Below are positions 12,410 to 23,488 of a stretch of DNA of 64,000 bases, one piece after another. How positions within the stretch are numbered: position 1 is the first letter of the stretch; each line of letters begins with the position of its first letter. A program made the translations under genes and the position numbers. The stretch spans positions 174,425 to 238,424 of the forward strand of contig JACVRA010000160.1 in the NCBI GenBank assembly GCA_019828545.1. Direction: 5' to 3'. The notes beneath the pieces were generated by a model, which saw nothing but the letters and a program-made list of their open reading frames with translations, was not told the DNA's origin and ran no database searches. The DNA comes from Paracamarosporium sp. OC-R06-R3 (Eukaryota; Ascomycota; Dothideomycetes; Pleosporales; Didymosphaeriaceae).

Positions 12410-14515
12410 GGTAAAAACTGCAACTGCCCGCGCTTTGTGTACTTGGATCTGGCGTTTCCGTGGTCGGTTGGCCCTGCTATTTTGCTTCGTTCGTCGCGGC
12501 GACTGTATGAAGTGTTCATGTCGCCTTGCGCATATGTTGGCTAGGAGAGATTTGGGGCAGTTACGGAAAGGAGGGATTGATGTGTTGGATGGGCGAGGCC
12601 TTTGTAACTACTTGCTTGGTCGGAGTTTTTGAGCGTTTTGGCGTGCAGGGGCGCTGTCCGGTGCGGTGCGGTGCTGTTATGTGCTGTAATGAATGACTAC
12701 CATTTTGATTGAATTATGCTTCCTCTTCCACCACCTCCGCCTCCTCCTCCACCTCCTCCACTACTACCGCCTCCGCCTCCGCCCCCACCGCTGCCACTGC
12801 CACTGCCACTGGTAGCAAGTGGTGTGCCTAAACAGCTGCTAACTGAAGTAGCTATTTCCTTCTTCTCTACCACCGCCGCCGCCGCCGCCGCCACCACTTG
12901 CTTTTTGATAATGATGGTTTTCGTGCCTGAGAGAGATTGGTGATTTAAGTGGGTGCGATGTGGGAGTGTGTGGAGGAAGAGGTTAAGATGGGAACGAGAG
13001 TTTACTTGTTAACGAGGGGTGGCGGAGGCGGAGGCGGAGGCGGACGTGATAATTACTCTAGCTGGCGGGTGTTTAGGCGCATTGCTAAAGGTGGTGGTGG
13101 GGGAGGAGGAGGAGGAGGAGGAGGAGGAGGAGGAGGAGGTAGTGCTGGTGATAGTAGCGGTGGCGGTGGCGGTGGCGGCGGACACGAGCGCGAACGGGCT
13201 GGGATGGGCGCGGAAGGGTCTGCAAGGGAGGGGAAAAGAGGTAGTGGTGGAAGAGTAGTGCGTAATGGTTTCCACGGCGGTGGAGGTGATGGTAGAGGTA
13301 GTGCTAGTAATAAGAACGGCGACGGCCTGGGGAGGACGGAGGAGGAAGTAGTACTATTAATAATAGCGGCGGCGGTGTGGGAGATAATAGGGCGGTAGTA
13401 AGTAGTAGTAAAAGAGGAGGAGAAGGAGGGAGATGTAGTAGTAGAGGTAGTACTAGTAATAGTAGCAGAGGCGGCTGCGCGAGGGTGGGAGGAGAAAGTA
13501 GTACTAGCAATAATAACAGCAGAGGTGCTAGCGACAGCTGGGCAGTAGTGGGTGGTGATAGAGGAGAAGGAAGAGGTAGTAGTAGGGGTAGTAGTAGGGG
13601 TAGTGCTCAGTGCTGGCGATAAAAAAGGCGGCGGCGGTGGTGGTGGGCAGGGAGCGGGCAGGGAGCAGGCTGAGAAGGTGGTAATGAATACTTTGGCCGG
13701 TAATTGTTTGGGCATATTGCTAACTGATGGATGGTGGTGGTGGACGAGAAGGGCGAAGGGGAGGAGGCGTCTGCGGCTGCGGCCATATCGTTGCATGGAA
13801 ATTGTGCAGTCATTTCAGAGCTCTCACGTATACATTAGATTTGAATATCTGGCAAAGATACAATGACGGTGACAGAGGGTGCATACGTGCCAGTGGATGG
13901 ACGCGGTAAGTCGCCCACCTGACAAACGTAACAAAAAATTATTATTCTATATCAGAACCAAAAATCCACATATCCACAGTCATAATCAACATCACTATCT
14001 AAGTATGTAAGATGGTGCATTGAATTAACCATCGAGCAACTTGCTAGTGCGACATGCATGGGATCGCTGCACTAGCCAATCGTGCGCTTAGAGGAAGTAG
14101 ATAGCGATAACTTTCTTCACGACCGATCACTGTATCATACGAAGTACAAACTACCACAAAATTAGTATAATACTGCCTCGGATCCAACTGCATGGCTGAC
14201 GGTAGCAAATAGTTCGAGGCAGGAGTGACAGCGAATGCAGGTCCGTATCTGCAATATTCACTCTTTATTTATTGGTGAGTTGTCAGAAGCTATCAGTTGC
14301 CTTATCCTGAAACCTGCGCTTTTAATTGGCATGTTTTTAATTGGGATGGATGGACATGTCCGACAGGCGTGACAGCGTTGCAGGCTGACACCAACATGAG
14401 GGGTATTTAAATCAATCTCTCCTCCAGCCACACTCTCATATGAAACTCCTCAGAATCACATTGTTTAAGATACGCTTTCATCCCACGTATACAAAAAATA
14501 ACACCATTCACCAAC
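12410..14515. other. Intergenic region dominated by low-complexity DNA
   Basis: About 2.1 kb without a convincing gene. From 12716 to 13770 it is a patchwork of trinucleotide runs, described separately. The stretch 13860-14515 is ordinary AT-richer intergenic DNA that should contain the promoter of the small gene starting at 14516. Confidence 0.6.
12716..13770. repeat. Trinucleotide-run block with three copies of a short conserved core
   Basis: The block consists of CCT/CCG runs on the left and GGA/GGT/AGT runs on the right, with a pure (GGA)n tract at about 13101-13138. Embedded in the runs are three related cores: 12813-12834 (inverted), 13070-13087 and 13705-13722, consensus TGTTTAGGCGCATTGCTA. 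The reverse strand of the third and the forward strand of the first translate to PKQLPAKVFIT and PKQLLTEVAIS, so the cores may derive from one coding segment. All long open frames here are homopolymeric Pro, Gly or Ser and are not supported as genes. Confidence 0.7.
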
Positions 14516-14856
14516 ATGACCAACAACACCGAATCTACTGCCACATCCGGTGCCCAGTTCGATAATCAGATTAGTACCGATAGGGAGACCGGTACGCATC
14601 AACATGCAACTACAAGTAATGCAGGCACTGCTATAGTGCCACCGCCGCCAACATTTCGTTCTGTGCGAGCCATCACCAATACCAACGGTCAGTCATCTTT
14701 GCTTCGATACACTTCGATAATATTTAATTATTCTATTATATAGGATCATTCGAATTACCTTTACATCTTTCTTCAAGCCGTTCCAGCTCTATGGAGGTCC
14801 TTGTCGGTGTTGACAAGAGTAATGGCAGCAAAGGAGGAGCTGACAAGAGCTCGTAA
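14516..14856 (+). CDS. Small orphan protein, possibly frameshifted
   Basis: A two-exon reading (14516-14687 and 14744-14856, donor GTCAGT, acceptor TATAG) gives a 94-residue hydrophilic protein with no signal peptide or membrane segment. Exon 1 is Thr/Asn/Ser-rich and ends in PPPPTFRSVRAIT. Exon 2 begins GSFELPLHLSSSRSSS. I do not recognise the family. A related copy lies at about 19990-20263. Compared with that copy, this one lacks two bases near 14805; beyond that point the other frame (containing VMAAKEELTRAR) resembles the second copy better than the annotated frame does. The gene may therefore be truncated by a frameshift, or the family may tolerate different tails. Confidence 0.45.
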
Positions 14857-15908
14857 ATGCCAAAGAACGTTAGGAGACGTCAGCGTTATAATTGAAATTT
14901 ATTACGTTCTTCCGAATTAAAGGCCCTTTGCTTTGAAAACTGTGATGGCTCGGTCGTTGGTGGATTTGGAATGGTTCATCGCCAGGCTTGATGTGGGCGA
15001 TAACGAGTACCGCACGCCGTAACAGAATCGTACCCCTTACGTCAGCGTACAACTTTACATGTGTGCAACGCAAATACAATATGAATAATTCTAAAATACT
15101 AAGAAACATACTCTCCTCTGTAGGGTGAATTTATCCTTTAGTTCTTATACAATATTATTGCCTTGATTTTGGTATGGTATAAAGAGATCGGGTTGGTAGT
15201 CTCGCTACACTGGTGTATAGTTAACCGCAGCATCTTGATTAGATTCGTTGTCCCTCTCTATTGGCTGACAGCTCAAAGGTACAGCATTCAGTGCGCAGCT
15301 CCACTGTGGAGCCGACCTCCGCCGCAGGGAGAGCAGCGAGCAGCAGGTAGACTCGGTGAGATGGAGAAGCAAAACGAGAGGATAAAGCAAGAAAACGTAA
15401 GTACGTGTCATCAGGCTGCACCCTTAATAGCGCAGTGCGCGATGTGTGCATGCCGTTACCGCCAACTTTTGTGTGGTTGCAGCTGGGCTTCGTCATAGCC
15501 GGCCCTGCACCGGTAGAGTCCCACACCTTGTCTAACACCCAATCGATCAATAAAAATAAGCTCCTTCCTCTAAACATCGCACTAATACTCGTTGAAGGAT
15601 CCTATAGCCGAGCTTAACTAGCGACTCGATACGAAGTTATACGAAAACAAAACTAAAGCCTCCTGCATGGTTTCTTGCGACCGTTGAGCAGTGTATAAAT
15701 CTGTATATTGGCTCTATCCCTTGATTACAGAACGAGTGACTAAATGAAGCTATTCTAATTTTGTGAGATGTCATATATGTATGAAGCGAGAACGAGTCGG
15801 GAGAGTAGATCGCGAGAGTGTGTAGCGAGAGCATGTTGCTGACAGATGGGCTTCAGGAACGCTGCGCGAAGCGGGTACAATCTAGCTGTATCATGTGCAC
15901 TTGCCCCT
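14857..15908. other. Intergenic region
   Basis: About 1 kb between the small orphan gene and the 3' end of the glutathione transferase gene. It is moderately AT-rich, with only short frames and no domain. I see no RNA gene or repeat. Confidence 0.6.
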
Positions 15909-16916
15909 TTACAGAGCGGCATCTCTCTCTCGGGCCTCATCCTGCCACTTCCTGCCCTGTCTGGCGACCTTTTCGAGCTCATCCTCGGTGAGACTGTTGA
16001 GGGTGATGTGAAAATGAGGACGGGGGATGTTGCGGCCGGCCTCAAAACCAGGTCTTTGGAGAAGCTTCTCAAACCATTTTGATATCTCGGTGTACTGAGC
16101 AACGGAAGGAAGTCCAGAGAAGTCTGCGGATAAATGTTAGAACAAATGTGCTTTAAGATCTTATTGGCTTACTGTGTGCCGCAAACCATGGCCAGACTGC
16201 GATATCCGCGACGGTAACGCGGTCACCCACGATATAGCCAGTTCCGTTCTTGGCCAGATGGTGTTCTAGGGTGCGGTAGAGACGATGGGTCTCGTTGACA
16301 TAACGATCAATAGGATACTGAAGCTTCTCGGGGGCAAAGCCTATTATGAAAAATCAATGAACTGGCTGCATTTCTCAAAGGATGCTTTCAGGGCTTAGAC
16401 TTACGAGTGAAGTGGTTGGCTTGACCTTGCATCGGACCAAGACCACTCATTTGCCACATGAGCTGTCAATGAGTTAGTACCTAAATTCCAGAAGTACCAG
16501 ACCACCTTAGAATAGCGCAGCGTAACATAAAACGGCAAGACGTACCCAGCTGACCGTCTCCCAATGCTCCTTGGTGCCGTAAGGATAAGAGATCTTGTTA
16601 TCCTTGTCATACTTGGCGACTATATACAAGAGAATAGCACCACTTTCAAAGATCTTGATCTCGCGGCCGTTCTCGTCCTTATCAGTGAGGGCAGGAATGC
16701 GACCGTTAGGGTTGATCTCGAGGAACCAGGGTTCCTTTTGCTCGTGCACATTGAAGTCCAGGGGCACGACCTTAATGAGAAGTTAGTAGTGGGGACAAGC
16801 CCCCAATCTTTTGGCCATACCTTGTATTCAAGACCAAGCTCCTCCAAGACGATAGAGGCCTTGAGTCCGTTGGGTGTGCCCTCGGTGTAGAGCGTGATAT
16901 CTGTCTTAATACCCAT
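15909..16916 (-). CDS. Glutathione S-transferase, Ure2-like
   Basis: This cytosolic enzyme would conjugate glutathione to electrophiles or reduce disulfides. Five exons are spliced by short GT...AG introns; the first ends after GLEYK and the second begins VVPLDFNVHEQKEPWF. The thioredoxin-like N-terminal domain shows LYTEGTPNG at the start, then NPNGRIPAL (the cis-Pro glutathione-binding loop) and FESGAILLYIV (the ESxAI glutathione site). The helical C-terminal domain carries VGDRVTVADIAVWPW, the conserved N-capping box of the family. The protein ends with a charged tail (KWQDEAREREDAAL-like). It is transcribed away from the Zn2Cys6 regulator at 17623, with which it shares an intergenic region. 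The Ure2-like/YfcG-like subgroup is inferred from the loops; nitrogen regulation cannot be deduced. Confidence 0.9.
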
Positions 16917-17622
16917 GGTGAACTCGTTGGTTATAGTGGTGGAAGCTGGAAATTGAGATATTGTGTGAGATGTTTTGTGAATGTAGTGTATGTTTCTTAT
17001 GTTGCAAATACGATGGAAAACTCAAGACCATATATACTGATTTTTGACGTATATTTTTACTTCCATCTCTTTGTTCCTCGATCCGCTCATAGCGGCCAGG
17101 TCTCACTCCGCGGAACTCATTTTGTTTGAGTAAGAGTTGAGCATACGTATAGGTGGTTCCGTGATGCGATATGCTACCACAGCTGTCTCGCGCGAGAACT
17201 TAGCGCTCATACCTTCCCCTCAGTTTTGGACAAGGCTGACGCCAAGAAATCTGCTTCTTTTCGTTGCTTTGTCAGATCAATATCGAAGGATCTGCTCACA
17301 ACAATCTAAAAAGAGAAAATAGTATGGGGCCGACCATCGAAGGCGAGGCCTGAGAGTGCCTCTGGGTTTGGAAAGGAAGCCTTTCTAAGCTCCGAGGATT
17401 ATTATAGCGAACCTGTTCCGAAATTCTTCGCCGCAATGTTTTCATGATCTAAGGTATCTTACTGCGCAAGACATTGGTAAGCTCTGCCGAGACTTGGGTT
17501 CCGCGGAACCGACGATCCCGTTGTAGGCCAACATTCCCCAAGCTCGGATGTATTCCTGTACCAACCTCCCAAAGATACATCTCGCATAATAATAACAGTT
17601 CGCTTGAACATTACGGAACATT
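16917..17622. promoter_or_regulatory. Divergent GST / regulator promoter with repeated GTTCCG sites
   Basis: This 0.7 kb separates two genes read away from each other. GTTCCG or its complement CGGAAC occurs at 17111-17116, 17156-17161, 17415-17420, within 17497-17510 (both orientations), at 17614-17619 and again at 17660-17665, inside intron 1 of the regulator. The 17497-17510 site, GGTTCCGCGGAACC, is a perfect 14-base palindrome containing an everted CCG/CGG pair, a layout typical for Zn2Cys6 dimers. Binding by the adjacent regulator is an inference. Confidence 0.5.
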
Positions 17623-19510
17623 ATGACGGAGCTTCACAGGACCCAGATTCGAAAGGTTGGTTCCGAAGCGGGGTCTCGGTATCTGATACGGTGACAATGA
17701 CATTGGCTGACATGAAAATTACAGGCTTGTGACTTGTGCTATCGCAAACGCATCAAGTGTGATGGCCAGACGCCTCGCTGTTCAAACTGCCTGATATACG
17801 ATTGTCAATGCACCCACCAGGCTGCTAGCCGGCGAAAGAAGCCCCCCAAATCCCGCCTGACTCAGTTATCAAAGCCCCAAGTTACCACTACCAACACGGA
17901 CTTGGATGCACTCTGCCCTAATAGATTAACCAACCGTTTTGGAGACGAGGACGATCTATACTTCGACTCCCAAACGCTTAGTCTGACTAAGCAGCTGGAA
18001 ATGCCGTTAGAAGATATTATGCAACCCTCGGTATCCACCATCAGCCCGAGCTTAGATACACTCCTCTCGAGTAGCTCTGAGTGTTCTTGGGACACAGACT
18101 TTGCAAGCCAAGACTCCGCAACGGGAACACAGATGGATTTGCCAGCTGAAGGTCTTGTGCGGCAACTGATTGACACATACCTAACAAACATTAACACTAT
18201 CCTACCGTTGTTTGATCCTCAGCAGTTGACCCAAATAGTTGACCAATGGTACAACAGTCCATCGCAACGGTCTCGTACATCCTGGGCGGTGATCAACGTG
18301 GTAATGGGCGTCGCTCAATACTGCAGCTTTGGCCAAGTCAGTTCTGGCCATGCAGATTCATCTGTTGGCAGTGTCCCAGATTGTCTCAACAAAGCACAAT
18401 CTGCCTTGACCGAAATCCTCATGGAAGATGTCGAACTTGAAAATCTACAGGTAGTATTGGGACTAGTCATGATCTTTCAGGGTACATCCGATATCAAGCC
18501 TGCCGTGTTTCTGATCTCTACCGCGCTGAGGCTCTGTCATGTACTGGGTATCCATCGCAATGACAGCGACTACTACAGCAACGCTACTCCTAGAGAAGCT
18601 CTACAACTGAGGCGAGTCTTTTGGATAGCATATATCCTTGACCGAGGTATTGCTATGCGCATCCGGCAGGCACCTATCCAGCAAGATGCAGATATCAATA
18701 TCGAGCTCCCGCCAGAGAAGCCGGATGCGGATGCTGCAGGATTCGTCAGCACGCCTGAAACGTACGAGCATGGCTTTAATGTGTTTCGTGCCCACGTCGA
18801 GCTTGCTCAAATCCAAGGCTATGTTTACGATGCTGTTCTCTCGGTCCGCTCGCGGCGGCTGAGTCCCGGCGAAAGAGCAGCCAGTTGCCAGACGATTCGA
18901 AAATTGTTGAAAAATTGGAAAGGTCGCATACCGGTAACTATCGGTGCAGAGGCTTTGTCCCAGACACAGATTTACCTCCCATGCATTCCCAGGTTTCTCT
19001 GCATGTTGTACGGTACGGTTGTTCAATGTCTTGGACAACTTTGCCAGGTTAACTCGATGGATTTTCATTGGGTGGATCACCTTCGTAGTTATGGACGCAG
19101 TATAACTGTTAGTCCAGGCAAGCCTTGCCTCCCACCGTCTCAGCCACAAGGTTGGAATGCTCTAGTGAACGAGTGTCGAGAGTTCATGACGCTATTTATT
19201 AGCATTCGAGACAAGAGTCCCGCATTTATCTGGTTAGCCTTCCTTCCATGTCCCTTCTCGTATCGGTAACGCTCAGCAATTTAGGACGAATGTATGCCCC
19301 TACGCCTCAGGACTTGTGTGCCTTTCAGCCAACTCGATAATGGATTTCGATAACAGAGACAGCCTCGAAGATCAAGATAGACGTCTTAAAGTTGAGGCTG
19401 TCAACGTCTTAGGCGAGATGGCTAGACAAACTAATCATAAGACGCTAGCCAAGGTCTTAGAGGCATTCATGGAGCTTGACTCTCAATATCGATTCATGAC
19501 TGCAACCTGA
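17623..19510 (+). CDS. Zn2Cys6 fungal transcription factor
   Basis: This is a nuclear Gal4-type regulator of 588 residues. Exons: 17623-17655, 17725-19232 and 19285-19510. The first intron splits the zinc cluster: exon 1 gives MTELHRTQIRK and exon 2 opens with ACDLCYRKRIKCDG, followed by CSNC and C-x-C, giving six cysteines in the expected spacing. A basic linker (RRKKPPKSR) follows. The middle homology region typical of fungal_trans proteins is visible around LRRVFWIAYILDRG. The last exon, rich in Asp/Arg/Leu, comes from a frame shift across a GTTAGC...TTTAG intron that restores W-T at the junction. The target is unknown; the divergent GST and the repeated sites between them suggest autoregulation and control of the GST. 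Confidence 0.88.
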
Positions 19511-20609
19511 GATAGATTTGTACTCGGAGCATTGTATATTACGTCTCTTACCTTCTATTAGCGCTTGTGAAATACGTCACAGTAAAAGACAGGTGTATGG
19601 AGTTGCTTGGCATGCTTGGGCATAGGGATGTAAGTCACATGCTTACATTTGTGTGTACGTAGTGGTTACGCCTATCCCTTTAACGAAAATGATTTCATTT
19701 TTTTATCAGCACCTTAGTTTAGTTATCTTCTCGATCGGACTCACAGGGTACTATTCTGTCTGTTCAACAAGACGATAATCGCGTGTGGATAAACAATTCA
19801 TACACCCCCTCTTTTTGACAATTGTGTAACAATATAGATGAGCTGTCTAGCTAATTATTAGCTGCCATACCATGCTAATGACTAGAACGTGAGAAGGCCC
19901 TCAGACACAAAGTTTAAGACCTCAGATACAATGGTTCCGAACACCGAGTTAGATAAAAGCCTTTACACCCTGGTCGCTGATGGCGACGAACCAAGGTAAG
20001 ATCTTCGACTTCGAGCTCACATTCAACAGCTACCTACAGTATTTTATTTTGTTGGAAATATTATCAACAACCATGGCCAGTTACTCTCGCTCAAAAATAA
20101 TGACTCTCAACGGACTTGTAACGTAGGATCGTTTGAACTGCCTTTGTATTTTACACCAAGCCGTTCTAGCTCCACGGAGGTCCTTGCTGCTGTGGTGACA
20201 GCAACGATGGCAACAAGGGAAGAGCTGACAAGAACAATTAATGGTATTTCTAACAGAACATGAGCGCGGAGGGGTGGCTACACCAATCGAAAGGACAAAG
20301 CAACGTTAGCATATCTCACCGTCGGCATCAGAAGCTTATTCTAGGCTTCTGTGATTCCAATCCCTTATTGTTACATAGTGTACTACATCTATTTTTGCAT
20401 CCATGCAAAATTACGACCTAATGGTGAAAGATTTCGTCAGTGCATATGCCAATCTATGTTGAAAATTTAGCAGGTAGAATTCTCACATAACGATAATCGT
20501 ATGCCAAGCTGATAGTTACACTCAGCATTTCTCCGGAAAAACGTAGAATTTTCTCCGCACAATGTCCTATCACGCCCTTTTTGATGGTTCTAGTTGGACG
20601 GTTTGGCCC
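19511..20609. other. Intergenic region containing a gene relic
   Basis: AT-rich sequence between the regulator and the secreted-protein gene, both of which end here (convergent). Apart from the degenerate copy of the small orphan gene at about 19990-20263, I see nothing functional. Confidence 0.55.
19990..20263 (+). pseudogene. Degenerate second copy of the small orphan gene at 14516
   Basis: Bases 20127-20186 match 14744-14803 at 47 of 60 positions, and most differences are transitions. The acceptor TAG just upstream is kept, and the sequence around 20076-20100 resembles the end of exon 1 and the donor of the first copy, with GTCAGT changed to GCCAGT. Upstream I find no exon 1 in a compatible phase. 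In the homologous frame the 3' part reads FELPLYFTPSRSSS and then TMATREELTR before a stop at 20261. It is best explained as a decayed duplicate. Confidence 0.55.
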
Positions 20610-21968
20610 TTAGCCTGGCGGTGTCGTTATCAAGCTAATAGCGATTTCTGAGAATGCCGTGATTGTAGACCTGCCCAAACTCATTTCTGGCCCTATCCTT
20701 GTCAGTGTCGGAATCCGTATCTCCCCGTTCCAAGTGGAAGTCGAGGAGCTGAATGTTGAATTGCTCGATGTTGACGCTTCGTATCCAATAATACTCTGGG
20801 TGAAGTTCTGGAAAATGTCGAAAGAGTCCAGCGGCCGAGGGTTCCTATAATATTGCATGAATCTTAGCAAAATTCGCCCTCAATGTGTATATTATATCGT
20901 GATGGTGTACTCCGTATATACTCACCACAACATCGACTCCACAACGACAAACTCAGCCACACCCGACACCGACTCCTTCGTAACCGTAAGCCTAGCCGTC
21001 TGCCCAGGCCTCCTCGCAACCGCAGCCTTCGTATATGGCCACGCCCTCGGAATCTGCGCCAGCTGCCCCGTCGGCACAGCAGCTGGCATCGAAGTCGTAA
21101 CCCCAGCTCCACCACTCGCCTCAGTCGTCATCAACCAATTCCCACCACTTGTCTCCTTCGTGCTAGTCCTACTCACCACACTTGTATTATTCCGCCCCAT
21201 AGCATCCCACTGCCTCACGAGAGTCTCCACCCTTGGATTCAACCCAGCGGGCTCGATCCCCAGTGGATCCTCAACCATGTCCTTTACAAAAGCTAGTACG
21301 CCCACAGATAAATCATATACGGAGGGTGTATTAGTAGTGCAGAAGCTCTTCACCGTCTTCTCGAACGTGTTCCATACGTCTCTCGTGCGGAAGTCGACAT
21401 CCGAGCACTTGCGACACTCCGGCATTTGTCTGGAAAGAAAGCGTCAGTTTGATAGTTGTTTCAAAGGAGATGGGAAAGGGGAGACGACTAACTGTCCCTC
21501 GCGGGATTCGCGCGCAGACTGGTTGCAGAAGGTGGATGCGAAGGCATTATCTTTTGTCCAGGGGGGCGTGTTATCCGGGAGGTCGTTCCAGAAGGCTGTT
21601 GTGACGGTGATGAGGGGGCGGCAGTGTCCGGCGGCGACGAAGCAGAATTTCAGGCGGTCGGTGTTGTCTGTGGGTGTGGACGTGGCGCTTGAAGTGCGGT
21701 CACCCAAGGGCGAAAGCAAGGTGGGGCTTAGGCATGGCCCGACCGTACCTTCGGGGGATAAACAAAAGGATATCGTTTCTCCTGATGCGATGGGGATGTC
21801 GATACCTCGTTTACTTTTTGAGTCAACATGGTCGCTGAAGGTGTCCATTGACGTAAGGCTATTTCCGATGACAAGGGTAGTGGTACTACTATCCAGCGCT
21901 GTCTTAGTCAAAGGAGATGCCATGATAGCCAGAGCAATGGCGATGGAAAGATATCTATGAAACCTCAT
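20610..21968 (-). CDS. Orphan secreted protein
   Basis: Three exons (21968-21493, 21429-20926, 20844-20610) give a 404-residue protein. Residues 1-24 form a signal peptide with a hydrophobic core (YLSIAIALAIMASPL). The mature part has several cysteines in the first half (FCLSPEG, GPCLSP, KFCFVAAGHC, STFCNQS, PECRKC), Ser/Thr-rich linkers and several Asn-X-Ser/Thr sites, for example NNTS, NFTQS and SNSTFSSS near the C-terminus. There is no second membrane segment and no catalytic motif I recognise. The splice junctions restore a continuous frame at QQMPEC and MLWNPRP. Extracellular location is predicted; the function is unknown. It could be a Pezizomycotina-specific cell-surface or effector-like protein. 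Confidence 0.7.
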
Positions 21969-22675
21969 CCTGCAATGACGAGAGATTTAGGGTTTTTTTC
22001 ATGAAGAGGTAGCAACAAGAGGTAAAAGCAGGCGAGAGAGTGTACGTTCTTGTTGTCTGTACTTGGCGACAAACGCTCTTCACATCACGTTTCGATTGCT
22101 CAACGACGTGTATGTGAAGAAAAGGTGCCAAGCTGCAACCTTGACAGTAGGCACTGCGTGAGCCTCTTCCTACATGGCGAAACATGGTGCAGGTCAGCAC
22201 GCAGCGCCTAGCACTATGACGTGTAGTCAAAGAGCAAGTTGTTGTGGCCATTCTGCATGCCATTTAAAAAATCCGACACAACGTGTGACTGAACTTAACC
22301 GAATAAATTGCTAAAGCGCTGCACTGAGTTCTCACTGCTTTCTTCGCACGACCTCCGCCAGACCGAAATAACAAGACTGCGAATGTGCTAATGTATTAAA
22401 ACAAAAAATACCAAATGCAAAAGGGTATGACTGAATGACGAAATAAGGACTAAATAGCAGCGTGAATGAGAAGGGAAAGGGGAGTACCAAATACATACAA
22501 TAGAACAGAGAAGATGCTAGGCAAACTAAACAGTAAACAAGGGGAGGGGTGGTGATTATAAAGAAAATAGAACGAAGCCGTGATGCAAGGTATCACAACA
22601 GTAAATGGGGGAGAACAGACGCCATGCAAGACGCAAAAGACAAGGACCGCCCAAATCACGTGACGCGTCGCATCA
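21969..22675. other. Intergenic region
   Basis: This lies between the start of the secreted-protein gene and the stop of the DUF1349 gene, both on the reverse strand. It should contain the promoter of the former. I see only short frames without domains. Confidence 0.6.
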
Positions 22676-23488
22676 TCAAAAGATCTCCAGTCCCTCAAAG
22701 TCCACGCAGAGGTTTCTGGGACTCGAACTGAAGCCGTGGCTTCTCTCGTACATACTTGTGCCAAAGTTCGCCGGTCGACTCGCATATACGCCGACTCTTA
22801 CGGCTTTGTCCTCAACCCCCCAGAAGAAATACGTTACTTCTCTGAGCTTCTTCCATCCTGACACTTCATCTTCATACCACACCCACAATGCACACCCGAT
22901 GCGCTCGATCTTCACGCGTAGCTCTGGCCGTTTCACGACATCGGCGCGCGCCCAGTCGGCTCCGTCCGATGTCGCGACCACAGACGTAGCGTGGCAAGCG
23001 CCATTGCAGAACTCCAGCCCGACCTTGACCCATTTCGAGGCCGGCGCAGGCGGCATGTACGCTGGTGGACCTTGTGCGACAGCAACAGGTACAGGGTCTG
23101 GGTTCTGCCCCGCATTTTGCGATGTTGGTGCCGGGGTCTGAGTAGGAGCCGGTGGGTTATTACGGGACGAAGAGGATGAATCGGGACCGTTCTGGTTGGG
23201 ACTGGGGGTGGAGGGCGTAACGCGGCCTGGAGGCGCGCCTGCGAATATGACGAGCCCGCCTTGATCCCACTCGAGCTCCCAGTCGGCGGCAACCGTGACC
23301 TCGGCGGCTATGAAGGGGTTGCGCAAGGCGGTGTAGAGGATCGGCGCCGTTGAGGTATCTCGCGATGGTGGCTTTCGCCAAAGGTCGGTATTGGGCGGCG
23401 CGGCAAGGCTGAACAAACCCATATGTTCAGGTAGCACGGCATCGTGGGGGCAGTTAAGCGCCGTAAACGACGAGCTGTCGGGAGGCAT
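22676..23488 (-). CDS. DUF1349 family protein
   Basis: This 270-residue protein belongs to the DUF1349 family, a concanavalin-like beta-sandwich fold whose yeast member Ree1 is linked to regulation of enolase. Diagnostic blocks are FSLAAPPNTDLWRKPPS near the N-terminus, AEVTVAADWELEWDQGGLVIF, then KWVKVGLEFCNGACHATSV and VRVGVYASRPA towards the end. A Pro/Asn/Ser-rich low-complexity insert of about 55 residues (encoded around 23060-23210) separates the two halves of the domain. I chose the ATG at 23488 because the domain starts just after it; the frame stays open to about 23770 without an ATG, so a short 5' exon further upstream cannot be excluded. Catalytic activity is not known. Confidence 0.8.
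   Translation of the reverse strand: MPPDSSSFTALNCPHDAVLPEHMGLFSLAAPPNTDLWRKPPSRDTSTAPILYTALRNPFIAAEVTVAADWELEWDQGGLVIFAGAPPGRVTPSTPSPNQNGPDSSSSSRNNPPAPTQTPAPTSQNAGQNPDPVPVAVAQGPPAYMPPAPASKWVKVGLEFCNGACHATSVVATSDGADWARADVVKRPELRVKIERIGCALWVWYEDEVSGWKKLREVTYFFWGVEDKAVRVGVYASRPANFGTSMYERSHGFSSSPRNLCVDFEGLEIF

Noticed and set aside
12949..13796. Glycine-, proline- and serine-homopolymer open frames on both strands
   Set aside because: They come from trinucleotide runs that are open in several frames at once; there is no domain and no plausible start context.
19931..19995. A short ATG-to-GTAAGA exon upstream of the relic at 20127
   Set aside because: Joining it to the acceptor at 20126 gives a stop after three codons, so it is not the first exon of that copy.
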